DNA of 64,000 nt from Apostichopus japonicus (Eukaryota > Echinodermata > Holothuroidea > Aspidochirotida > Stichopodidae): positions 36,423,001 to 36,487,000 of the forward strand of contig NC_092568.1 of assembly GCF_037975245.1 (NCBI RefSeq), written 5' to 3'. Of the stretch, positions 55,201 through 60,360 are shown one piece after another; position 1 is the first letter of the stretch; each line of letters starts with the position of its first letter. Position numbers and translations under genes: made by a program. The notes beneath the pieces were generated by a model. That model was not told the origin of the DNA. It saw only the letters and a program-made list of their open reading frames with translations, and searched no databases.

Positions 55201-55933
55201 AGTGCATTTATTACCACAACCTTAACTTGATAGTTAATTAATAGCTAATTATAGACCTAATTTATAGTATAAATATGCCTAAGAATGCACTTTGTCACAT
55301 ACTTCTAAATTTGTCAAGTGAAAGTGTGAACATGGGGGGGGGGGTGATGGACACAAATAGTAACAATTTTATAATGCTACAACCACATGTGAATTCAGGG
55401 TTTCTAGGACCAGATGACTTTTTAAAAATATGGGCTCTGGTTGATATAGGCACATTGGTTTAACCAAAGGGTCACTTGAGTGTATCTAAGAGCTATTTGG
55501 ATTTCTTTAATCTACTTTAGAACTAATCCTTTTGATGTGCAGAACTAATTATGCATCATGCAACAATATGGGACCGCACTTATGATTTAAGTACATTTAT
55601 TTTTAAATAAAAAAATGTGTTCTAGAAGGCTTCACTGTCAGTAGTAAATTAATTAAAAGATGGCTCCTGGTTTTTGTGCACCCCTATATGGCCCTTGGCT
55701 ACAGTTAAATTAGTGTAGGCTATACTCACATTTTTGCCATTTATCCAGAATACAGGGCTGTCACTGTGAGAAGTGCTTTTCCTTTGAACAGTATCACTCA
55801 TGGAAAACTCATCTTTATGAAAATCCATATGCTGTCTCTGTAGTAAAGAGAGCTCATAGATATTCCACAAGGTCACCAGGACACCAAGTAGAAGTGCTGA
55901 GAAAAGAATACTGGCAGGACCTGAAATCCTCAT
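31109..55933 (-). CDS. ttll-15: Tubulin-tyrosine-ligase-like polyglutamylase, TTLL-15 type (12 exons, 502 aa)
   Basis: Exons in gene order: 55933-55730, 54857-54702, 54003-53884, 47011-46936, 46168-45930, 45252-45174, 41540-41432, 40832-40766, 39714-39587, 39077-38981, 32510-32397, 31228-31109. All borders are AG/GT, phases agree, and the total is 1509 bases. The TTL family adds amino acids (usually glutamate) to tubulin or other proteins using an ATP-grasp fold. Diagnostic features: QKSSSHRGI (about 171-179), YIRNPYLIDGRKFDIGIYAT (199-218), RFCPKDYNP, CDFVLDEDLNLYLMEVNMSP (336-355) with E350 and N352 as expected Mg-ATP ligands. Residues 9-23 are a hydrophobic signal-anchor-like segment, unusual for cytosolic TTLLs. 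C414, C419, C422, C427, C430 and C433 form a zinc-site-like cluster. The TTLL-15 label rests on overall similarity recalled from the family, the TTLL call itself is firm. Intron 10 contains a full-length PLE in antisense. Confidence 0.9.
32397..32510 (-). CDS. ttll-15: TTLL exon 11 (Cys cluster, second half)
   Basis: 38 codons, phase 0/0. It begins KCKLCLKCMTEEEKYMLKEA and ends RRSTRRVYPEPM before donor GTAAGA. KCKLCLKC completes the Cys cluster begun in exon 10. The acceptor (ctcag) lies directly beside the 184-bp PLE derivative insertion. Confidence 0.88.
32605..32643 (-). ncRNA. Hammerhead-like ribozyme motif in the 184-bp element (canonical core)
   Basis: On the - strand: GCCT, CTGATGA, one extra A, stem II GATCC/GGATC with loop TGCTA, GAAA, ACGT, C17, then TGGC. 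The core is the canonical CUGAUGA...GAAA. Stem III is only the self-complementary ACGT, which is typical of PLE hammerheads thought to work as dimers. Stem I has three pairs plus one mismatch. Activity untested. Confidence 0.65.
32657..32695 (+). ncRNA. Decayed hammerhead-like motif (inverted partner)
   Basis: Same layout on the + strand but with CTGAAGC in place of CUGANGA and AAAA in place of GAAA, so catalytic residues are lost. It pairs as an inverted repeat with 32605-32643 across an 11-base spacer. Confidence 0.6.
33089..33102. repeat. Left 14-bp target-site duplication of the full-length PLE
   Basis: CATTTTTTTTCAAT, identical to 35693-35706. The pair defines the insertion 33103-35692. 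Confidence 0.85.
33103..33362 (-). repeat. PLE left terminal inverted repeat
   Basis: Reverse complement of 35380-35639 (position sum 68742 throughout, no indel). The 78-codon frame read from each copy is identical. It contains the left hammerhead motif and overlaps the first codons of the PLE ORF. Confidence 0.92.
33119..33157 (-). ncRNA. Hammerhead-like ribozyme motif, PLE left end
   Basis: Reverse-strand copy of the right-end motif: stem I GCCT/AGGC, CTGAAGA, extra A, stem II GATCC/GGATC with loop TGCTA, GAAA, ACGT, cleavage position after GTC. The N7 base is A instead of the usual U, which hammerheads tolerate in principle. Confidence 0.6.
33335..35272 (+). CDS. PLE reverse transcriptase with C-terminal GIY-YIG endonuclease
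   Basis: An open frame of 645 codons follows a TAA at 33323. The first in-frame ATG is at 33416 (codon 28), so the product is about 618 aa unless a non-ATG start or an upstream splice is used, which is short for PLEs. Motifs: IIKPADKGSAVVI near the N-terminus, KIHKPGNPGRPI, FDVTSLYTNIPH, GTAMGTRMAPSYA and the catalytic YIDD (281-284) inside RYIDDIFFIW, then VNFLDV. The C-terminus has FKCDRTSRCIVC, IYLISCRICGIQYVGETKTT (GIY-YIG; Y561, G563) and RERLWMQRLR. RT copies the element RNA and the nuclease nicks the target (known for PLEs). No frameshift or stop is seen. Confidence 0.95.
   Translation: MRNKLERDKGRDKRDLPRDERTALSSLMSRSDIIIKPADKGSAVVIQDRQDYIKEAMRHLSNSDIYTLLDSDPTDIFSQQIKQTITDMYQRNQISKKAVSFLSPTDCKAARFYLLPKIHKPGNPGRPIISGNGSPTEKISLFVDHFIKPLVPQINSYIHDTPDFLRKLEDIKNQIPSTAIIGTFDVTSLYTNIPHAEGIAATCAALSKKVHPCPPISDIKALMQQVLTKNNFTFMDKHYLQRHGTAMGTRMAPSYACLFMSSLEERMLSTAPCRPLIWWRYIDDIFFIWTSDEDSLLTFINHINSFHSTIKFTSDYSHQQVNFLDVTVRKEHGSLSTDLYTKPTDTHQYLHSSSCHPRHCKSGIAYSQALRLRRICSNNSSFIRHTDALEKHLIARGHSARRVREAIQRVRSLSRSSTLAVKDKKGRDCDNKLPLVVTFHPNLPPLQKITSNNHNILLTSDRLQRAVPEKPIIAYRRPRNLRDLLVRAAVPPLTSNPTPIQHGTFKCDRTSRCIVCSHHIVESNSITSHSMQLTHKTKGHITCTTTNVIYLISCRICGIQYVGETKTTLKKRFYGHRSTVNTMKTETPVGEHFNLPNHTIYDMSLQGIESLGSRPDLVRISRERLWMQRLRTIQPHGLNIQEGHD
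35273..35379. other. PLE 3' spacer, pyrimidine-rich
   Basis: Between the ORF stop and the right TIR is CT-rich sequence with a C-run at 35313. Nothing else is visible. Confidence 0.7.
35380..35639 (+). repeat. PLE right terminal inverted repeat
   Basis: Partner of 33103-33362. It is followed by a 53-bp unpaired tail (35640-35692) that is shared with the 184-bp derivative. Confidence 0.92.
35585..35623 (+). ncRNA. Hammerhead-like ribozyme motif, PLE right end
   Basis: Stem I GCCT (35585-35588) pairs with AGGC (35620-35623). Core CTGAAGA 35589-35595, extra A 35596, stem II GATCC/GGATC with loop TGCTA, GAAA 35612-35615, ACGT 35615-35618, and C35619 as the expected cleavage-site base. PLE terminal repeats in many animals carry such minimal hammerheads (established). 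The single inserted A is the main departure from the textbook core. Confidence 0.65.
35693..35706. repeat. Right 14-bp target-site duplication of the full-length PLE
   Basis: CATTTTTTTTCAAT, identical to 33089-33102. Confidence 0.85.
36290..36790. repeat. Dispersed repeat with about 120-150 bp internal periods (TTTGACCTC family)
   Basis: Three to four diverged units, each with ttgacctttgacctc, a caccaagctggatctacat-like block, taaagttcaacaaagatgta, gagttatcgtgttttaca and tcagactttgac. It ends in a CACACA-rich stretch and attccttctaccttcggtaaggaat, which forms a small hairpin. I believe this style of repeat is common in marine invertebrate genomes. It lies in TTLL intron 10. Confidence 0.75.
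38781..38990 (-). repeat. Tandem copies of the TTLL exon 10 donor region
   Basis: A unit of 61-64 bases beginning tgcaggcaactcacctctt recurs with gcagg at 38781, 38842, 38904 and 38968. The copy at 38968 contains the real exon 10 donor. On the - strand each copy reads GAAGAG|GTGAGT (GTGAAT in the last), giving three decoy donors with exon edges at 38917, 38855 and 38794. Confidence 0.92.
38981..39077 (-). CDS. ttll-15: TTLL exon 10 (Cys cluster, first half)
   Basis: Acceptor tttacag, donor GTGAGT, phase 2 in, 0 out. It encodes QSHMNDFQVSDREVAVQMEE then CSSQACQVCGEE. Three downstream tandem copies of its last eight to nine bases and donor follow in the intron. Confidence 0.88.
39587..39714 (-). 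CDS. ttll-15: TTLL exon 9 (ATP-grasp end)
   Basis: Phase 0 in, 2 out; acceptor atcag, donor GTAAGT. It encodes VNMSPNLSSAHFDGNKHLYE and continues to VPFSLKG. With exon 8 it forms the MEVNMSPNL motif holding the Mg-ATP-coordinating Glu and Asn of the TTL fold. Confidence 0.93.
39786..40215. repeat. Degenerate (ATTGT)n-type repeat
   Basis: About 430 bases of TGTATTGTATTGTTTCTATTG-like sequence with a weak higher-order unit containing tatgcatagtattgtattt. Long Cys/Ile/Tyr/Val-rich open frames on the + strand here are artefacts of the repeat. TTLL intron 8. Confidence 0.9.
40766..40832 (-). CDS. ttll-15: TTLL exon 8 (ATP-grasp core)
   Basis: Phase 2 in, 0 out; acceptor cttag, donor GTGAGA. Encodes SFFELMRCDFVLDEDLNLYL then ME. 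The acidic D337, D341 and E350 match the catalytic strand of TTL enzymes. Confidence 0.92.
40984..41330. repeat. 177-bp tandem duplication in TTLL intron 7
   Basis: gatggattccatgtatagta starts copies at 40984 and 41161. They share gccatagcag, gtggtgatatccaattgaaa and aacagtcactgga and end in C-rich tracts. No exon is included. Confidence 0.9.
41432..41540 (-). CDS. ttll-15: TTLL exon 7
   Basis: Phase 1 in, 2 out; acceptor gttag, donor GTGAGT. Encodes EDPNIIQRQIYEAIAGVFLS then KHSNLIKSMEKMTNK, the amphipathic helix region before the catalytic strand, with the family pattern xIxxAIxxVFL. Confidence 0.88.
42110..42715. repeat. Intronic repeat related to 45480-45770, with expanded tandem array
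   Basis: The left part (ccacaccctggctaggg ... taacaattaagcct) and right part (accacccagttgggaca) match a shorter segment at 45480-45770 in the next intron. Between them, 42290-42645 holds an expanded array of aatattcaatagctgcta units, alternating two types of about 47 bases. Confidence 0.75.
44570..44945 (-). repeat. SINE-like dispersed repeat
   Basis: On the - strand a degenerate box B-like stretch (ggtccaagttctaatc) precedes tgggcaaggcactttatctt aatagcctctcttgaccc. The GGGCAAGGCAC block recurs, as I recall it, in repeats of many metazoans. Box A is not clear, so the tRNA origin is tentative. Confidence 0.5.
45174..45252 (-). CDS. ttll-15: TTLL exon 6
   Basis: Phase 0 in, 1 out; acceptor tccag, donor GTACGG. 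Encodes MPSLKKYYTEHYMSFKETLN then SYLKSE. The Met is internal, following VWE of exon 5. Confidence 0.88.
45480..45770. repeat. Intronic repeat, short relative of 42110-42715
   Basis: Shares tgtgttctttt-ttcacagaaat, taacaattaagcct and cagctagttgggata-like blocks with the copy in the neighbouring intron but has only a single aatattcata unit between them. Confidence 0.65.
45930..46168 (-). CDS. ttll-15: TTLL exon 5 (nucleotide-binding core)
   Basis: Phase 1 in, 0 out; acceptor tttag, donor GTAAGC. The 79 codons hold VQEYIRNPYLIDGRKFDIGI, YATLTSVNPLRVYILHDDLL, VRFCPKDYNP and KYVVGDDYTPVWE. This is the strongest single TTLL signature in the window. Confidence 0.95.
46936..47011 (-). CDS. ttll-15: TTLL exon 4
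   Basis: Phase 0 in, 1 out; acceptor tgtag, donor GTGAGT. Encodes ASQNPEKLWVQKSSSHRGIQ then VKPVK. The QKSSSHRGI stretch matches the ATP-binding loop of TTL proteins. Confidence 0.9.
49965..50215. repeat. About 125-bp tandem duplication in TTLL intron 3
   Basis: Two diverged copies share attttctcaaaag, gggtgttca-ggaggtgttg, cacaaca-t-ggaacagtt and atgtcaggtg-aaaata-cat. No coding content. Confidence 0.85.
51751..51836 (-). repeat. tRNA-derived SINE head (Ser/Leu-like)
   Basis: On the - strand the sequence starts GGTGCTGTTGCTGAGTGG (box A), has an anticodon-arm-like region and a long variable region, then GGTTCAAAGTTCGATACC (box B) and continues into a non-tRNA body. The layout matches class II tRNAs. 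It lacks a proper acceptor pairing with the 3' end, so it is a SINE rather than a functional tRNA gene. Confidence 0.7.
51895..52651. repeat. 22-23 bp minisatellite in TTLL intron 3
   Basis: About 33 copies of a unit ctagattcaagctactatat plus 2-4 bases (atg, atttg). Variants include gatccaagc, aagttatga and aagctgcta. Some variant blocks recur as multi-unit groups (for example around 51976-52080 and 52098-52200), a sign of higher-order duplication. Confidence 0.95.
53884..54003 (-). CDS. ttll-15: TTLL exon 3
   Basis: 40 codons, phase 0/0; acceptor catag, donor GTAGAT. Encodes VNHFPGTGYITNKVFLATSD then IKFIPKAFSLPAQKIKFLEE, the FPG...NK...FIPKAF pattern of TTLL N-terminal domains. Confidence 0.92.
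54093..54690 (-). repeat. Tandem copies of the 3' part of TTLL exon 2 and its donor
   Basis: A unit of 114-116 bases (attattgctgtaccttctga ... gaatggatattcatgag...) is present at about 54093-54210, 54211-54317, partially at 54503-54563, and 54564-54677, followed by the real exon 2 end at 54690-54780. The three complete copies keep an open frame on the - strand (HEYPFIELQSVISSMEQHQK and variants) and the same donor GTACAG at edges 54588, 54237 and 54121. None has a clear acceptor. Confidence 0.93.
54702..54857 (-). CDS. ttll-15: TTLL exon 2
   Basis: 52 codons, phase 0/0; acceptor ctcag, donor GTACAG (weak at +4/+5). Encodes INKGYLDHVFDIFKKVGYIQ, then WDVLWSHEYPF and SMEPHQK. The WDVLW motif is typical of TTLL enzymes. 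The last 70 bases are tandemly duplicated in the downstream intron. Confidence 0.92.
55730..55933 (-). CDS. ttll-15: TTLL exon 1 (start codon, membrane anchor)
   Basis: ATG at 55933-55931; 68 codons; donor GTGAGT; phase 0. Starts MRISGPASILFSALLLGVLV, a signal-anchor-like hydrophobic segment, followed by a Gln/His/Ser-rich stretch and SPVFWINGKN, the first conserved TTLL residues. The start is chosen because it is the first ATG after an acceptor-like site (tgtaaag) and gives the hydrophobic N-terminus. Confidence 0.85.
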
Positions 55934-56603
55934 TATTAAACAGAGTCTTTACATAGAGAAATCAATCAAAGAATTGGACCTGTGAATCAAGGATAAATTG
56001 AACAATGTGTATTTCATTCATCTACATTATGAATTCTCTGGTTTGTTTCATTTAATGAACCACAGAGAACACTGAATATCACACAAAGCCAATAACACAC
56101 ATAAAATTGTCACAAAAGTTATGTAAGTTTAACATTGTATGTAAACATGTTCTCTGTGGTCGATGGAATGGTATCCCTCTCCTTGGTCCACCTCTCCCAT
56201 TGAGGGTTCTCAATGCATAGGCTAGGCTACTATACATGAGATTAAGAGCCATGGATATAGCAGGTTGGCCTAGGTATGGTCCGCATTCTGCAAAGGAGTG
56301 GAGGGGAAGGGGTGCCAACTATTGATAGACATGGACAATTCTAACAACAAAGCAGAACTTTTGCTACAAATAAAGAGAGATGACAAAATGTACAAACTTT
56401 AAGAAAGATGTTTTGTTTTTAATAATAGTGAATTCACATGGCCTAGGTCTATCACATCAATATGAAACTGAAAAAATCAGCTCAGCACATTTTTGGGGGG
56501 GCATTTATGCCATAAAAATACCAAACAGAACCCAAATCGTTTGGTTGGTAGAAGATCATTAGCGTAGCCTATAGGCTCGGTACCTCAGTATCTGTCGGCT
56601 TAC

Positions 56604-56850
56604 CTTCTTTACACGGAGTTTTCCATCACACGATGAGAAAATTCATCCTCGGTTACCAATGACAATTTTACAAGAAAATTACAGGTATGTACACCACAGG
56701 ACACCTGGCGAAAGTGGTGTACAGCGACTAGGCCGGATACTGTATTACTGCATATTCTGTCGGCAGTTATAAAATCTACTTTGGCAAACTGTTCTTCTTT
56801 CTCTTGACTGACTATAACAAGATCCAGTTTCGCGAGACTTATTGACACAG
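56604..56850 (-). other. ttll-15: Candidate 5' UTR exon / promoter side of the TTLL gene
   Basis: A good donor (AAG|GTAAGC on the - strand at 56603-56598) ends a stretch with more CpGs than its flanks. It could splice to the acceptor just upstream of the exon 1 ATG, giving a non-coding first exon. No TATA or initiator is evident. Confidence 0.3.
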
Positions 56851-57516
56851 GCAGTCAATGTTGACCCTGACGTTATACGTTTCGCATGCAACCCTGATCA
56901 ATGTAGCTTTACAGCTTGAGTATAGTGGCGCTGTGTCACATTGCCCCATAATGAGGATTTGTCAAACATCGCCTCACTCAGCTCCACTCATCCAGAGCAC
57001 AGAAATCTATACGTTTTTGCGATCCAGAGTAGCTTTCTTACAGTAGAAAGTAGCACGGAAGTTGGGTATTTCTTTCGAAGTTGGCAGCGCCATGTAATTG
57101 TGACATATGAAACATGCAATCATCAAAAAACAGGATATTGCAGTTTCTCTGAACCAAAGGCTGAAAGGCATTTGCAAAGCGGTAGGAGCTGGACTGTTTT
57201 AGACCCACATGATCTCAGTGTTTAGACCTATCCGCCACATTATGATGACATGGACGTCCAAAGAAATATATCCTGAGCGGGAGAGGGGGGGGGGCAGCAG
57301 GGGCAACTCTATTTTTAACGAGAGAGCACTTTTCCCCTCTTTTTGTTTTTGCTTTACCATCCAGACAACTGATATTTGGTAATCCATCTTCACCCGTGAT
57401 TGGCTGTTTGTAGGAACTTTCTAATAAATATATTTTAAGGGTGTGCCTTTTTCGACCAATCACGAGATTCGGTACATAACATCCCATCATAGTAGCTACT
57501 GATCAAGACTCTATTA

Positions 57517-57848
57517 CAGGGGTTCCCTAACTGGGGTGCATGAACCCCCAGGGGGTGCGAGAGTCCATACCAGGGGTTTCGTGAGACGTTTCTGAAAGTC
57601 AAAACTAGAGTACTTTTTGTTGAACTAAAATCTGATATATCATATAATTTAGTAATGTACAAAAGTCGTACCTATCGACAAACTCATTTTTATTCATTAC
57701 AATATTACACTATGAACTTTTTACGAAGCACTGTTATGCGTATTATAGTATGATAATGACTCAGATCGTGTCTCGAAAAGATGGGGGTTAGTGGACAACT
57801 CTGACATCCACAGGGGGTTCGTGGTGGTATAAAGTTAGGGAAACCCTG
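57517..57848. mobile_element. hAT-like non-autonomous element (332 bp)
   Basis: Starts CAGGGGTTCCCTAACTGGGG and ends with the inverse, gttagggaaaccctg. This CAGGGGTTCCC/TTAGGGAAACCCTG pattern is typical of hAT MITEs. The 8-bp flanks CTCTATTA and TTCTATAG match 5 of 8 around the CTCTA/TCTAT core. No ORF. Confidence 0.7.
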
Positions 57849-58047
57849 TTCTATAGGTTGAGTTATCCCTAGTTTCAAGTTTCCATTAATAGTTATACTT
57901 ACATTAACTTGCGAGAAGGATAGAATGAAGCAACGAATCAATTTGAACCTTGTTATCCTTTATTGGAGTGATCAAGAAGGTAATTCGAAAGTTTGAAGCC
58001 TAAATTGGTAATCACGCAACCCCGGATATGCAAGGGTATATATTGAG

Positions 58048-58277
58048 CAGTGGCGTGCACAAAATTTCAAAATGTGTGGGATGGGGAGTGGGGAATTATT
58101 TCCCACTACGACAGATGTGGGTATAATTAATAAGGTCTATAAGTTGCTCTAAACACAACGTTGCCTTCATAATTACTCTAATTGTTCTGCTTATTGAAAT
58201 AATCCCCGACTGACAATCATGGGGAGGTGGTGAAGCCATGGTTCCCTACCAGCCCCCTCCCCCTGCATATGCCACTG
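58048..58277. mobile_element. hAT-like MITE (230 bp), CAGTGGCG ends
   Basis: Starts CAGTGGCGTGCAC and ends GCATATGCCACTG, inverted. The 8-bp flanks ATATTGAG/ATATGGGG agree at six positions. Inside are C/G-rich tracts only. A related left end (ccagtggcatgcaca) appears at about 55061 near a G-rich tract. Confidence 0.65.
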
Positions 58278-58994
58278 ATATGGGGTATGTATAGTTACAC
58301 ATTTGGCAGCTTGCATAAAAAGACGAGTGCCAGTATTGGAATCTTGTCTGAACACAAAACTTTGTGTGTACTAGTTGTTAGGCTCTGGTGCCCTAAGGCA
58401 CCCAGGATTTATTTCCCCCTCCCAACCCTGATGGACCCCCCAAGGGACCTGTAACCCTCTTCTCAAATTTATTTTGGCACTAAAATGTTGGTGCAAACAC
58501 ACTTCTTCAAAGAAATATCCTGGATCAGTCACTGCAGAGGGATGTTCTAATTAAACCGGTGTTGACAGTGTAGAATGTCCCCAAATACAAAGGTATCTAC
58601 AAATTTAGATTATTCGTTTTTGTCACTAGTAATTGTCAAGATTCAGCATATGTCTTGGATGATCTGATTTGCTAAACAGACCTATAATGGTCTTGTGTTG
58701 ATCCATGAAATTTTCTTCTGAAGACAACATGTTGATGATCTCAAACAAGATGATATATGCAGTAGAAAACTTGCCATATTGTGTGAGATTTTGGCCATTT
58801 TGAGTGAGTGTTCCGTTATTTATAGTAGATTATATAACCTATTTTAAGCAGTGTGTTATCACGGAAAATAACGTCTTCATAACAAAGCTGGTCTCATCAT
58901 AAAATATGCCTTAATTAAATGAGCACACCTAACATGAATAACTTGCAAGCTAAGATTAATCCAAACCAAAAAAGATGTCCCCCAGCATATGCAA

Positions 58995-59080
58995 CATTTT
59001 ATCTTGTGTAAAAGTAAGTTGGCCTGATGTTTCGATCCTAGCAGGATCTTCTTCAGAGGCTAAAATCATTTTATTTTGTG
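58995..59080 (-). mobile_element. 58-bp solo hammerhead insertion of the PLE family with 14-bp TSD
   Basis: CATTTTATCTTGTG (58995-59008) and CATTTTATTTTGTG (59067-59080) match at 13 of 14 positions and flank 58 bases (59009-59066). The insert is the first 58 bases or so of the PLE left end (taaaagtaagttggcctga ... cagaggctaaa), with a single hammerhead-like motif and no tail. One substitution (ACAT for ACGT) separates its motif from the full-length copy. Confidence 0.82.
59022..59060 (-). ncRNA. Hammerhead-like ribozyme motif in the solo insertion
   Basis: Stem I GCCT/AGGC, CTGAAGA, extra A, stem II GATCC/GGATC, GAAA, then ACAT in place of ACGT before C17. The change weakens the self-complementary stem III, so activity is doubtful. 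Confidence 0.55.
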
Positions 59081-60307
59081 GGAATAATAACCACCATATG
59101 TGTTTGGGATTTAGTTTCAAATTTATATAATTGATATAAAATTTGGTATGCAATTTTCTTCTTTGTGTTTGCTTTTTATACTCTACAGGGAATTGTTTTT
59201 GTGACTAAAAAGATGGAGAATAAAATGGGATAATATTAAGACATATAAAACAAAAAAACCAATTCAAAGAAATTATTAAGTTTTGAACTTCATGTTTTTT
59301 TTTTCCATATTTCTACAGGATTGACAAAGCTTTTGTTTTTCTCAGAGGAACAGATACATCACACATAACGGCCTCCAAGGAATATCGTACAAGAGACTCC
59401 AAAATGCTAACATTTCTAGCTCTCCGTTCTATATATATTTATATATATATTTTACAAAGATGAAAGTAAAAACCCACTGACAAAAAAAAATAAAATAAAA
59501 ATAGTAGTAGACAAACAAAAACAAAAAACATCTTTCTCTCTTTCGGTGGGTAAAATAAGGTATTGATTTCAAGAATTTTTTTCCATTACAAATTCACAAA
59601 TAACTTTTTTTCTGTAATGGACTATTCCAAAATAAATTACATAAAATTCTAGAAAACAGAAAAATACTACAGAAAGTAAGACGAAATGACATGAATACAT
59701 ATCCCTCTTGGGATATGAATACAAAATTGTTATGACATACTTAATTACAATGTATTACAAATAACACTTTTCCCATTGTTTCAGCCATGAGAAACGGCTG
59801 CCTCTCTGTGGTTTCGTAAAACAGAGCAGTTTCCTCCTGTTCTCTGCGATTTACCCCTGACAGAACATTCATGTCATATAATGAATGCATATTAATATAA
59901 AACTGATGACGTTAGGATAATACATTGATGTTGACCCACACCAAAATCAGGATTGTTTACAAAAGCTTTCGATACATAACAGCCCAACTTCTGTTTGAAC
60001 CTCTTGTCTAGAATGATCGAGAATGTTTCCTTTTATTCCAGTTCCGGAAGTATAGCCCCCACGTGTTCTATCCATATCTTGAAAAGGTCTCATTTCTTTC
60101 GTTAAGAATTCACAATGTGCCCTCATAAAGAAATTAATTCATGAGCAAGAGAGAGTTAATTGACCAAAACCCCAAATATTACAAGAAAATTGTCATGAAA
60201 ATTGATAGAAAAGTTTGAAAATTTGAATCCAACTTGATGCTTAGTCAATATTTCAATCTTTACATTTTCCCTCATGTTACTATGGAAACAAACAAACCTT
60301 GTATATA

Positions 60308-60360
<53 letters not shown>

